Both the position numbers and the translations under genes were made by a program. This document shows positions 48,050-58,565 of a stretch of 64,000 bases of DNA, in pieces. The stretch lies in the NCBI GenBank assembly GCA_022393335.1, contig JAJEKB010020143.1, positions 285,922 through 349,921 on the forward strand, read 5' to 3'. The stretch's first letter is position 1. Each line of letters starts with the position of its first letter. This stretch comes from Macrotrachela quadricornifera (Eukaryota > Rotifera > Eurotatoria > Philodinida > Philodinidae). Below the pieces are notes generated by a model. It did no database searches and was not told where the DNA came from. It saw only the letters and a list, made by a program, of their open reading frames with translations.

Positions 48050-49547
48050 ATGATGAACTCTTACAATGTCTTGCGACTTGTCTCCAATTATATTACCGAA
48101 TTACTACCATCCATTGATTTAACTCATACGTGCACAGCATACGATGAGGATGTGGCACGAATCATTTTTACAGATATTGAATCGATCTTCAATTGTACCC
48201 AGTATTATTTTGAAAAAGAACGAACATTCGAATTTATTGATAGTTTTAATGAAGAAGCTGAAGAGAAAGATGAAAGTTACACGGAAGGTACTAATGATGA
48301 TGAGGAAAACAATTTACTACAGGAATTTTTGCTCTAATATATGAAAAAAGTCGCTGATTTTTACGATAAAACCAATTTTAACACGGGTGAAAGGAAACAT
48401 TCTTGATCGAGTCTTTGGAATTGTTTCAAAAAAGTCAAGAATACAAGCTACATCCGACAATATCGAAAATACATTGAAAATCAGCGTACAAAGAAACAAA
48501 AACTTGAAGAAATTGATTCGTTCGTTTATGAATCATTTGAGAAAGCACGTGAAATAATCTTGATGTTGTATGGCATAATAGAACAAAACGTACAGAACTA
48601 TAGCCAACAAGATGAAAAACATCTATTTTAACGCTTTTCAATGTATGTTTCAGTGAACATTGGATTCATCTTTTTACACCCCCCCATCCTCATGCACAAG
48701 CGTGGACGAGATTAATAAATCAGTTGATGATTTTGTCTCTGACATACAAAAGATGTTTCCGGATTTACGATTCTCGCTCCATATTAAACAGGAATGAATC
48801 TGGTTTGGAACTGGAAATGTATTCCAATCGGACACTTGCCAAAGTTTTATCACTACACAATACAACTCATAGATATACGGTGCAGTCGATTGTATCATTG
48901 GATGGTACTTTGGTCGGTAAACTGTTTGTATATTTTAAAGAACCGAATAGACATATGAGTGAAACTATCAGACAAAACCTATTTCAAGTGGATAATCTAA
49001 TAATTATCTGTAAGTCATCTGTTAACTATGTCTTCATGCTTGTTCGTTTTCCTTTTGGCTTTATAAATTTTTCTATCATTATCGTGTGATTGACGAAGAG
49101 TAGAACGCAAAGATTGTGATGTCACGAAAGAAGAAGGACCGAAAAATAGATGTTAAACATGTTTTATTCGATGTTTTAGGTGGCAAATCAGGAAAGTTAA
49201 CAACTAGTCTTGCACAATATTGGAGTGATCGTGTACTTGTGCCTTTGGTTGGTGACAAAAAATGTCTGCTCTTAAGTGATTACTGGGGTGGACAGAGGGC
49301 CGAAATGTTATATAACAAAATGAAACATTTAAAGCGACTTGATCCAATGAATATTCATGCATGGTATCAGTCGGGATATTTGAAAACAAACCCTGGTTCC
49401 TTTCGAAATGTTAAGGAAGTCTGTGTTTTGCTTTCTGAAGCTCGTTGTTGTCAACCATATTGTACCAATGCACCAATTGTACAATGTAGTTTTTGTTCAA
49501 AAATTTTATATTTCTTCCATTTCTATGACACTTATCACAAACATTGA
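48050..49547 (+). pseudogene. Decayed DDE transposase (pogo/Tigger-like DDE_1 type)
   Basis: Pieces in changing plus-strand frames: a helical N-terminal part (48050-48640), then 48780-49000 with LNRNESGLELEMYSNRTL, YTVQSIVSLDGTLVGKLFVY and FKEPNR, then 49140-49300 with GGKSGKLTTSLAQYWSDRVL and KKCLLLSDYWGGQ. These follow the order of DDE_1 transposases (NxDQSGFxxE...SGRTL, SKSGKLT, LLLxDSWGGQ). The first catalytic Asp position reads Asn here (NRNESG); the second (LSDYWGG) is kept. Frameshifts at about 48340, 48750 and 49010 and loss of the C-terminal Asp/Glu region make it inactive. No terminal repeats were found. Confidence 0.6.
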
Positions 49548-50028
49548 AAATTTGTCTTTATTGTAAGCTTGCTTTCGTTCGTTTTCTTTAACTTCTGTTA
49601 ATAGTATGATCACGACAAACGGTTTGTATATAGTTTTTTTTTTCTGTCATTCTGTTTGTAAAAGATTTTTGATGAAGAAAGTATATTTCTTATGTAAGAA
49701 ATATTTACGTGGCAGATCGTACACGATGTTTATTCTCGAATGAGCCACGAAATAATTTACATAGCATTGAGTTTCCTTAATTTTAAAGCTCTCAAACAAC
49801 AATCAGATTTCTTGAGGCTCAACAATTCTTGTTTTTGAACGACGAAACAAAAATCTTGAAAGTCAAGAATGAAGCAACCAAATAAATTTTTAAGGAAGAG
49901 CTGTCAGTTCAAAGCCCTTTATCAAACAACGTGGGAATGAAGGGAACTAGCATTAGGAATAAATAAATTAATCGTTACTTTCTATATATTTCGACTCGAA
50001 AATTTCATCTATTGACTTTCATCAATTA
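49548..50028. other. Intergenic DNA
   Basis: Nothing recognisable apart from a small hairpin (TTTCTTATGTAAGAAAT) at about 49686-49702. Confidence 0.4.
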
Positions 50029-50965
50029 GTTCAGACTTCGTGAAACTTTTACATTAATATTCTTATTTTTGCTCATTAGTTCTGTCAAATATTGTACTCC
50101 TTGAGTTTCGATCTTTCTGTTATTTCCTAGGTTCAGTTTCGTAAATGTCTAAAAATAAAACAAAACATCAGTTGGAGGCAAATTAATAAGGTACTTTTTT
50201 TTACCATATTTTATTGTAATGCATTACTCAAATATCTTGCTCCTACGTTACCGATTTGATTTATAAAAAGACTGAGTGTAGTTATTGTCTGTATCAATGA
50301 ATAAATATTAGTATGAGTAGATAAACTTAATACTTTTCTCACCTTATTTAATCGTAATGCTTCACTTGGATAATATGCTCCATCATTTCCAATTTCATCT
50401 CACGAGAGATTGAGTGTAATTAGTGTCTGGATATGTGAGTGAAAACATTTATTTGAAGTAAGTTAAAAAGAATACTTTTCTCACCTTATTCAATTGTAGT
50501 GCACCGCACAAATGATGTACACCGTCATCTCCAATTTGATTTCGAGAGAGATTGAGCATAGTTAGTGTCTATAGTGCATAGTAAAATTGAATATGTAACA
50601 AGTCAAAAGAGTTATTTTCTCACTGTATTTGATCGTAATAAATCATGGATATATTGGGCTCCTTCAATTTCAATTTCATTTTTGGAAAGGTCAAGTGAAG
50701 TAAGTGTCTTTATGGACAAAGAAGTTTAACATGAAACAGGTCAACAAATGGTTGTCTCAGTTTATTTACTTGTAATGCATCAGTCAAATGTTTTACTGCT
50801 CGAGCTCCGATCTTATTAGAGCATAGATTCAGTGTCATAAGTGTCTACATCAAATGAGAAATATCAGTATGAAATGTTCCAAAAAATACTTTTCTTACAG
50901 CATTCGATGGTAACATGCTACTCAGATGCTTTATTCTTTGAGTACAAATATCTAGATTTTCATAG
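50029..50965 (-). pseudogene. Decayed leucine-rich-repeat (RNI/NLR-type) gene, one repeat per exon
   Basis: Seven minus-strand exon remnants of about 84 nt each encode one 28-residue ribonuclease-inhibitor-type LRR and are separated by introns of about 50-70 nt. Examples are TLTMLNLSRNQIGDDGVHHL, SLTSLDLSKNEIEIEGAQYI and TLMTLNLCSNKIGARAVKHL. The last exon ends with LNLGNNRKIETQGVQYLTEL and a normal stop. Two repeats carry nonsense codons (NLS-stop-DEIGN and ALQ-stop-NM), and one donor is mutated from GTGAG to CTGAG. The upstream part is replaced near 50970 by repeat A copy 2. LRR arrays with one repeat per exon are typical of NLR and similar receptors; the N-terminal domains are absent. Confidence 0.75.
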
Positions 50966-51054
50966 TACCACACTGGTCCTTATAGGTCATTTATATATAT
51001 ATATGATTTCAGGAGATGATTCAGTTCGATGTCTATTATTTAAAGACATTCTAC

Positions 51055-51420
51055 TCCCATTTTTTTTCAATATTATTTCTACTATGATTTTCGAAAATTC
51101 CAAAGACGGTCTGTTATATCCTTTTAAAATAGCGTAAACTTCAACGGTACACAGATAATTATAAGATTAAATGTGTGTAATGGATATAGAATATCTTGAT
51201 AGTATTGAAACGTTTTTGTTTTCGTTTTAAAGAGTTCGAATGAATTTTTTGTTTAACGGTACTTAACATATGAATCTATGAAAGTGATTGATTTATCGAA
51301 GTACAATGTATGTATAATATAACAAAACTATTTATAAAATTGAAGTTTGGAAAATATTTTTTTTATGAATTATGATCAATAATCGTTTATAATGTAGACA
51401 ATTAAAATACGGTATTAGAA
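51055..51420 (-). repeat. Dispersed repeat A, copy 2 (inverted)
   Basis: Reverse complement of 35205-35560. It lies just upstream (in gene sense) of the truncated LRR pseudogene, so an insertion or rearrangement probably removed that gene's 5' end. Confidence 0.65.
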
Positions 51421-51837
51421 AAGCTCAATGGGTGCTGCCAAGTAGAAGTCTACTGGTGATGTTTTGATGTGTTTATAATAGGAGGATCGGCTATATGTAG
51501 TTTCTTTTGAAAATAGAAGTTGTATTTAAAATATTTTTAATTAATTTTTTCAAAAAGAAATATAAAACAAATGAGCTAATGTGAACACAAAAAATAGTAG
51601 ATGACTTCGTCGTTATCATTAGATGAATATTCATAGTCTGCTATTGAATCACTATAATGTATGTTAACTGAATTAGTTGATGACGGCTGTTTGTTTGTTT
51701 TGGGTTGATCAAATTGCAGAAGCGACATGTGAGCCGCACCCGATTTCTCTAGTACCATCCTTGAATATGCAATACCAAGCTATCATTTGATTTTTTATGA
51801 AAAAATAAATGGGAGTAGGTTGTCTTCAGTTAGTAGG
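51421..51837. other. Spacer between repeats A and B
   Basis: Differs from the 20-bp A-B spacing at 35.5 kb. A 60-codon minus-strand frame (51576-51758, starting MVLEKSGAAHM) is Ser/Asn/Asp-rich and has no support as a gene. Confidence 0.35.
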
Positions 51838-52231
51838 TATCGAACTGAATAACTTCCTGAAATCCTATATAAATGAAACATGAGGGCCACTGTGGTATTA
51901 TGGAAATCTGGAAGACAAGCATTTTAAAAGGTTATGCTGGAGCATTTTTGAAGAACATACTAATGCCTACTTATGCAGAAAAAACGGTGATGAAGGCTCT
52001 TGAAAGAATAGAGATCGATGATATGCAAGCCAAGTATTATACTGTATTTTCTATGTCTTAGATATCGTCTAGTATTTATATGGTTATATCAACAGGAAAA
52101 TTACTATTATAGGAAAACTATGATCTAGATACTAGAGTCAATTACCTTTGTGATTATATTTAATTAGTGTTGGTTTCTTATGATTCTCAAATAGGGCCTA
52201 TTTTGCTATAAAACCCACCTCCCTCCTTTTA
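51838..52231 (+). repeat. Dispersed repeat B, copy 2
   Basis: Matches 35582-35979 in the same orientation. Here a 62-codon frame (51873-52061) is open, whereas copy 1 is interrupted. Whether it was ever a gene is unclear. Confidence 0.7.
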
Positions 52232-53561
52232 CGATAAGCAGGGTGCGTGATATACAAGCTGGCCCATAAGCAGGGTGCTTGATGTGCAGAATACTACCTA
52301 TACGACGAGCCTGTTCGCCAGCCTATTTACTATTAACAAAAAATGCCTGTATCAATGAAGATCACCACTTATGAGTAATTCGTTGTCAACAATAGTTTAA
52401 CATTGGTTAAAATATATTATTTAATAGTATACTGGTTCATTTTATAGTAACAAAAGGACGAAGAATAATGATTGCAGAAAGATAAATATGATGGTCTTTT
52501 CATCACACAGAAGTCACCTATTTTTCTTACATCTAGTCTGCCATTCAGGCTGTTTGTCTTACATCCTGCCTGCTATTCAAGCTGGCTGCTGGATACCTGA
52601 AATCTTGGCTATTGCCAAAGATGTACTCTGTTTACGGGCAAAAGTGCTACAAGAACACAACTTCCGTCATTGACGAAAGTCAATGCGATCAAATTCACGT
52701 TTTCCAATGTTTTTTACTTTCTTCGAACAATTTCTCTGGTCTTCCATCATCAAATTTCATAAAACAATGTTGCTATCCCTTTTCCAATTGACCGTAATCC
52801 ATCTTTTACTACAATACAATCTTTGAGCGATCCACTTTCGATTGATGAACGTTGCACCTTCTTCCATTGCTTTTTGAAAAGTGTTAGCTCAAATATGATC
52901 TGTCACACACTACTCCTCATCATCTTCAACGATGGTTGCTACTTAGTTTAACAATGATTATGCGAAATTTGAAACAGTAACTGAAAAATCAATAGTAGGA
53001 ACAGAAATGAACAAGAGAAGAAGAAAACAAAAAGTTCAACAAGCGGATGACACATATGGCGGAAGGAGAAAATGGTTTCATGAAAAAAAATAAGAAGAAC
53101 AACAATAAAAAAGAAAACAACGCAGAATGAAAGAAATACGACACACGTGTAGGTTTAAAAGATGAAATAGTCACTCTTATCTATAGAACGGCTAACTATA
53201 GTTTTAGATTCAACTTTCGACGGACTTTCATTTGATATAAAATTCATTAGGCATCGGACTTACCAATGTAGTGCTACCTTCTAGTGAAAGGTTATACACA
53301 GCCCTATATACTGTATCTCTACTAAATTCACGTCATTTTTCAATGTTCTCGAATAAAAATGTAACCGTTGTCGCGCCGCCATGGACCTCTCTGATACATA
53401 ATACGCCATTCTTTTTTATTTCTTTAATTTTCTTTTTAGATTTTTTTCTTATCTTTAGAGTGTATTGTTGTAACTTATCAGCCAGTGTAAAGCGTCTACT
53501 CTCAGGTATCCACGACGTTACTTGAAACTTTATTTTGCAATAACAGAAGAATTTTAGTGGC
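52232..53561. other. Upstream region of the second ART-TPR gene
   Basis: Contains a short direct repeat (ATAAGCAGGGTGC at about 52243 and 52267) and a similar duplicated phrase around 52528-52590 (CTGCCATTCAGGCTG / CTGCTATTCAAGCTG). No gene is supported. The final few hundred bases should hold the promoter of the ART-TPR gene; no clear TATA motif can be assigned. Confidence 0.4.
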
Positions 53562-56114
53562 ATGTCAAGCGAAAATTCGTTCATTTTCTTTGAAACTCAA
53601 TCAAACCAGAATCGCTCTTCGCAATCGTTAGCTAATCAAATCCTTCAGAATTTTGTTCTTGTCTGGTTCGATATCAACATCAATACAATTACTCAAGATT
53701 ATCAAACCTTTGTGACTCAATTTCGACAAATCATTAATTCAGTCAGTACATTCACTGATATAGATCAATGTGTTGATTTCTTAACAGATATCAAAGATGA
53801 AAAAGTCTTTTTGATTTTATCAAATATTTCTGATGAATATCTTATTTCTTTTTTCAACGACATTCCACAAATTGCTTATATTTATATATTTTGTCAGAAT
53901 AAAACTAAGAATTACTCACAATGGAACAAATCAAGAAAAATAAAAGGAATATTTACAAAAATTAATTCCATTTATCAATTACTGGAGCAAGATATCAAAC
54001 AATATGATCACAATTTAATTTCAATCAGTACTATTTCTCAAAATGATTGCTCAAGGAAAAATTTCAATGAGCTTCCACCGGCATTTTTATATTCACAAAT
54101 ACTTAAAGAGATTTTAATTAATACTGAATATAAGAAAGATGCCAAAGAAAGTTTAATACATTTTTGGTACGAATACTATTGTGACAATGAACGACAGTTG
54201 GAAACTATTGGCAAGTTTGAACGTGAATATACTTCTGATTCTTCCATTAAATGGTATACAAGTGAGCCTTTTGTTTATGAAATACTCAATCGAGCTTTGC
54301 GAACAATAGATGCTGATATTTTGCTAAAGATGGGCATCTTAATACGCGATATACATCGACAAATTCAAAAGTTACAACAACAACATGTGAATAATCAAGT
54401 TCCCATGACTATATATCGAGGTCAAGGAATGAACTACGATGAATTTAATCAATTACGTCAAAATGTAGGTGGTCTAATATCATTTAACAACTTTTTATCA
54501 ACAAGTGGAAATGAAACACTCTCAAAAATGTTTGCAGAGACTCACATACAAAATTCTGATATGGTTCCGGTTTTCTTTGAAATTAAAATCCATTCGTCTT
54601 TTACGCGCACACCATTTGCTTCGATACAGAAAGAAAGCGTTTTTACTACCGAGGAAGAGATTTTATTCTCTATGAATAGTGTATTTAGAATTGACAAGAT
54701 AACGAAAAATGAGAATGAATCACTGTGGCAAGTAGAATTGACGGCAACCAATGACGATGATGAACAACTCAATATATTGATGAAACGTATACGAACAGAA
54801 ACTTCTGGATACACAGATTTGCATCGACTTGGTCAATTGATGATACGAATGGGAAAATGGGAAAAGGCTGATGAACTTTATCAATCTATATTGGCTTCAA
54901 CTTCAGAAAACAATCCATTTGAACTTACTTTTCTCAACAATCAGCTTGGATACATTTGGAGTGAAAAAGGAGATTATAACAAATCCATTTTATTTTTTTA
55001 TAATGCACTAAGAATCAGAAAAAATAATCTATTTTTCGATCTTCCTAGCTTAATTACAATCTACAACAATATCGCATCTATCGAGCAATCGAGGGGACAA
55101 TATGATCGCGCACTGTTATACTATAACGAGATACTTAAAATACATCAGCAATGTGCACATCTTAGTGATTCTGATATGACTCTTATTTATACTAATATTG
55201 GTGAAATACATACCGCCATGGGAAACTATTCAGAAGCTATGTTGTTCTTTGAAGAAGCAACGAAACTCAGCGAATGTTATTTTCCAAATAACCATCTTAC
55301 ACAAGCTAATCTAAAGTCTCATATAGGCCGATTATATCGAATGAACGGATATTTTCAAAAAGCACTAAAATACTTTCAAATGGCACTCGACATTCAACAA
55401 AAATCACTTCTTTCCGATCATTCTGATCTGGCTCAAACATATAATAACATTGCTGAAGCTTATGATAACATGGGAGAATACTCACAAGCACTATCATATT
55501 ATAAAAAGGCTCTAGAATTTCAAGAGAAATTGCTATGTCCCAATCATCCAGAACTAGCGTGTATCTACGATAATATGGGTATCGTACATTTTCATAAACA
55601 AGACTATGACACCGCACTTGCATTTTATGAAAAAACATTAGCTATTCTCAAAAAATCTCTTCCTTTTGATCATCCCCATCTGGCTAAATGCTATAGTAAT
55701 ATTAGCCAAGTTTATAAAGAAAAAGGAGAATATAAACATGCACTCTCCTTCACCAACCAGATACTTCAAATCTTCGAAAAAACATTGTCTCCTAATCATT
55801 CAGATTTTGCTCAAATTGACAATAATATTGGTTCGATATATTACAATATGGAACAATACGACGACGCACTTCGCTATCATCGGGAAGCATTAACAATTCA
55901 AAAACAATCTCTTTCTGAGAATCATCCTAGTTTGGCTGAAACTCATAGTAATATTGGGATGGTGTATTTGATGATGAAAAGTTATTCTGAAGCTAAGGAG
56001 TTTTTTACATATGCACTACGAATCGGCACACTTTCACTGCCAAAGGATCATCCAAATTTGAACTTTTATCAAGAAAACATTCTTCTCGTAGAAAAGATTG
56101 CTGAATCTTATTAG
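53562..56114 (+). CDS. Arginine ADP-ribosyltransferase with kinesin-light-chain-like TPR repeats
   Basis: A single-exon 850-residue protein; ATG at 53562 begins just ahead of the domain it shares with the other ART gene. Residues ~28-150 form that shared N-terminal domain (VLVWFDINI ... VFLILSNIS ... YIYIFCQ), like a small alpha/beta sensor fold. Residues ~170-395 are the ART domain with the R-S-E signature: YRGQ (Arg286), STS (313-315) and TTEEEILF (Glu364/366). Residues ~420-840 hold nine or ten 42-residue TPRs of kinesin-light-chain type (HP.LA..Y.NIG.VY...G.Y..AL..Y..AL.I), which usually bind partner proteins. The expected reaction is arginine mono-ADP-ribosylation with NAD. No stop, frameshift or signal peptide is seen, so it is probably active and intracellular. 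It differs from the copy at 4979 in lacking the intron and having more regular TPRs. Confidence 0.88.
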   Translation: MSSENSFIFFETQSNQNRSSQSLANQILQNFVLVWFDININTITQDYQTFVTQFRQIINSVSTFTDIDQCVDFLTDIKDEKVFLILSNISDEYLISFFNDIPQIAYIYIFCQNKTKNYSQWNKSRKIKGIFTKINSIYQLLEQDIKQYDHNLISISTISQNDCSRKNFNELPPAFLYSQILKEILINTEYKKDAKESLIHFWYEYYCDNERQLETIGKFEREYTSDSSIKWYTSEPFVYEILNRALRTIDADILLKMGILIRDIHRQIQKLQQQHVNNQVPMTIYRGQGMNYDEFNQLRQNVGGLISFNNFLSTSGNETLSKMFAETHIQNSDMVPVFFEIKIHSSFTRTPFASIQKESVFTTEEEILFSMNSVFRIDKITKNENESLWQVELTATNDDDEQLNILMKRIRTETSGYTDLHRLGQLMIRMGKWEKADELYQSILASTSENNPFELTFLNNQLGYIWSEKGDYNKSILFFYNALRIRKNNLFFDLPSLITIYNNIASIEQSRGQYDRALLYYNEILKIHQQCAHLSDSDMTLIYTNIGEIHTAMGNYSEAMLFFEEATKLSECYFPNNHLTQANLKSHIGRLYRMNGYFQKALKYFQMALDIQQKSLLSDHSDLAQTYNNIAEAYDNMGEYSQALSYYKKALEFQEKLLCPNHPELACIYDNMGIVHFHKQDYDTALAFYEKTLAILKKSLPFDHPHLAKCYSNISQVYKEKGEYKHALSFTNQILQIFEKTLSPNHSDFAQIDNNIGSIYYNMEQYDDALRYHREALTIQKQSLSENHPSLAETHSNIGMVYLMMKSYSEAKEFFTYALRIGTLSLPKDHPNLNFYQENILLVEKIAESY

Positions 56115-56652
56115 ATAGCAAACTAATAAAACATAAAGTAATTTCAAAATCGACAGTGTGTCCAGACATCGTTTAATAACGAAGAATAATCATAGTCAAC
56201 ATGATTTTACAGTTTTGTAGATGAATAATATCGATTTAATGGTTAACTCTAATTTGATCGAAAGCATAAAGTGAGGGTGAGAATATGGAAAACTTGCCTT
56301 TCCGTAACCTTTTATTCTCAACATTTTTACCTATCGACATTCGTATCATTTTTTTTATTTCGATATTATGTGGAAGAATCAATTTAATGGTAATAGAAGC
56401 GGCTAATAGCCTATTTAAATCCTTAAGTATATGTTTCTGATGGTAAAACAAAGATAATGCGTAGAGCAGTCCAAAAGTAGTGGCAACAGTACTTTTTTCA
56501 CTTAGAGAAAGCTTTAAAAAAATTTTCCTTTCTTTATAAAAAGATAAAGCGTCTTTTGCTCTATTTTTCTATGCTATTTGATCACTATTCATTTAATAAT
56601 ATCATAGTAATAAGATTTTGATAGAAACTGTTGCTTGTTGATACCTAGCTGG
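56115..56652. other. Intergenic DNA
   Basis: 3' flank of the ART-TPR gene, AT-rich, with no further feature supported. Confidence 0.4.
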
Positions 56653-57039
56653 TTATTTCAGATCACGACGGCTGGAGCATTTTGTATTCCATTTTATCGT
56701 CGTATAACAAGTTATATGAAAAAATCAAAACATACCACAAAATGCAGCGTGAAAAGCTCTACAATTTCCAAAGAACAATTAAAAGAAGATGATATGGAAA
56801 AAAATGAATACGTTTTTTAGAAAAGAAAAGGTCCTGTTTTCGCAACATCAGAATTTGATTACTTGGAATTTTGCTCATTTTGAAAACTAAAATGTGCAAC
56901 TATAAAATGAGTAGCCCCTCATAAATTGTAGAGTTTTTCACACTTTATTTTATAGTATATATTGGTTCTTTAATGTAATTTGTTAAACGATGATAAAAAT
57001 GGAATACAAAATGCTCCACACCTCATGACCTGAAATTTA
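56653..57039. repeat. Foldback element sharing a motif with the piggyBac-like MITE
   Basis: The left arm (56653-56770) and right arm (56922-57039) are inverted copies. GGAGCATTTTGTATTCCATT occurs in both arms, as do the blocks CAGCGTGAAAAGCTCTACAAT (left) and AAGTGTGAAAAACTCTACAAT (right, minus strand). The same block recurs three times inside 7714-8292. The arms end in TATTTCAGATCA / AAATTTCAGGTCA. A minus- or plus-strand peptide here would be an artefact. Confidence 0.7.
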
Positions 57040-57054
57040 TAATCTACCGGGTCA

Positions 57055-57545
57055 ACGTCACGTTGATTATTGCGACCTCATGTCGAACACTGATGATTTT
57101 AATTCTTTTCGAATTTTTACTAACTCTTCTTTAACTTGTTTTAAAATTCGTTTTGAAGTATCATCTTTTTCTTGTGATAAAACTGTTAGTTCAACATCTA
57201 ATTATAAATCTCGATGTTCTAATTGATCAATTATTTCTGGTTGACTATCCATGTGCACATGAATACTTGCACAAGTTTCGTAAATTAAATTCTTAAAAAG
57301 AATCTCAAATAATGAAAATTGTATGAAAGAATATTTCTTACCAATAGCTTTATCAGGTAAAAATCGATTTGTTATATAACCATTAGATAATTGTACTACA
57401 ATAATCATAGCTGAATCAAGAATCTAAACTAAAAATATTTAAATAAATACAGAAGAAAATTTTGAAATAAATAAATCATTCCACTAAGGTATGATTCGTA
57501 ATGATCTTTAAGATCACGTAAAATTGAGATACGCAGGCCGAATTC
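57055..57545 (-). pseudogene. Fragment of ClpB/HSP104 disaggregase
   Basis: Minus-strand pieces, in order: ISILRDLKDHYE (about 57535-57500), then DSAMIIVVQLSNGYITNRFL and PDKAIG (57420-57350), then ETCASIHVHMDSQPEIIDQL, a stop replacing Gln in RDL-stop-LDVE, and LSQEKDDTSKRILKQVKEEL (to about 57120). These track the end of the first AAA domain and the start of the coiled-coil middle domain of ClpB/HSP104 (SILRGLKERYE, LSNRYI, LPDKAIDLVDEA). A frameshift follows PDKAIG, or an intron is damaged there. No Walker A region or second AAA domain is present. Confidence 0.75.
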
Positions 57546-58565
57546 ATTCCATCGGATCCGATGAAACTAATGAAATGAAAGCATCTAATGTTGTCTATTC
57601 TAATTCGCGCAATGTATATGACATAAAAATTATGACATATTATTTATACTTGTTTGATGTGTTGTCTATTTCGATTTTCATTCAAAGTTTCAATCTGAAT
57701 AGGAAGTATTTATTTTAGACCTATTTGAGCATACGAATAGAACAGTAAATATTTTATAAATTAAAATTTTTTTTTTTATTTTCTAAATATTCGTTCTGGT
57801 TTAGCTGAAGTAACATTTCTTTCTTTCCTGTGAAACTATCATTTGATTACTTACTATGTTTATTTTGACGAATTGAAAATGAAAATCGTAGATGAAAGAA
57901 AGAACCGAGAAAAAATTCGAATCATTTTATTAAAGAATAGAAAATAGATTGTTTTGAAATTATCTTTAATATGACGAAAATGTGCGAAGGTACTCATGAA
58001 ATGCTAATAACATCTGTTGATGTTGACGTTGATATGCTTTCAGAGTCAAAAATAAATGTAACAATGATAAGTACAACTATATTGGCAAATTGTATAGGTT
58101 TTTTACTTGATTGTAATTATTATTATTCTGATTTTGGTGTAACTACTAACGTGTGTCTCTTAATGCATTATTCATCTTAGATCAATGTAGTTAAATTATC
58201 ATCATCACAAATTCTTAAAGAATTTTACGTATACGTAAGGCTTTTTCGTTATTGAATTCACCTAATTTTAATAAAAAAATTATTACCACTGATTACAATG
58301 ATGATGTTCGTTTCTTGTTAAAACAATTATTAAATCGTGTAATAATATTTAAATGTATTTATAAGAGATTTAGCGGTGAGTAAAAACGAGTAAACACTTA
58401 TTTTTTTTTCGATTCTACAACTATTTTACAACCAAAACATCAAGTGAAGATAGAAATTCGACAGCGATGCTCTTACGATAATGTTGTTCAAGTAAAAATC
58501 TCGTGACAGGTTTAAGTTCATATGATGGTAGATATGTCACTGGTTTAGCTCTATTGCAAATGAAT
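57546..58565. other. Intergenic DNA with weak coding-like text
   Basis: A 69-codon plus-strand frame at 57971-58180 (starting MTKMCEGTHEM) and following coding-like phrases (INVVKLSSSQILKEF at about 58181) could be another decayed gene, but I recognise no family and there are several stops. Confidence 0.3.

Noticed and set aside
56635..56820. 61-codon plus-strand frame
   Set aside because: Lies inside the left arm of a foldback element and repeats its motif, with no protein support.
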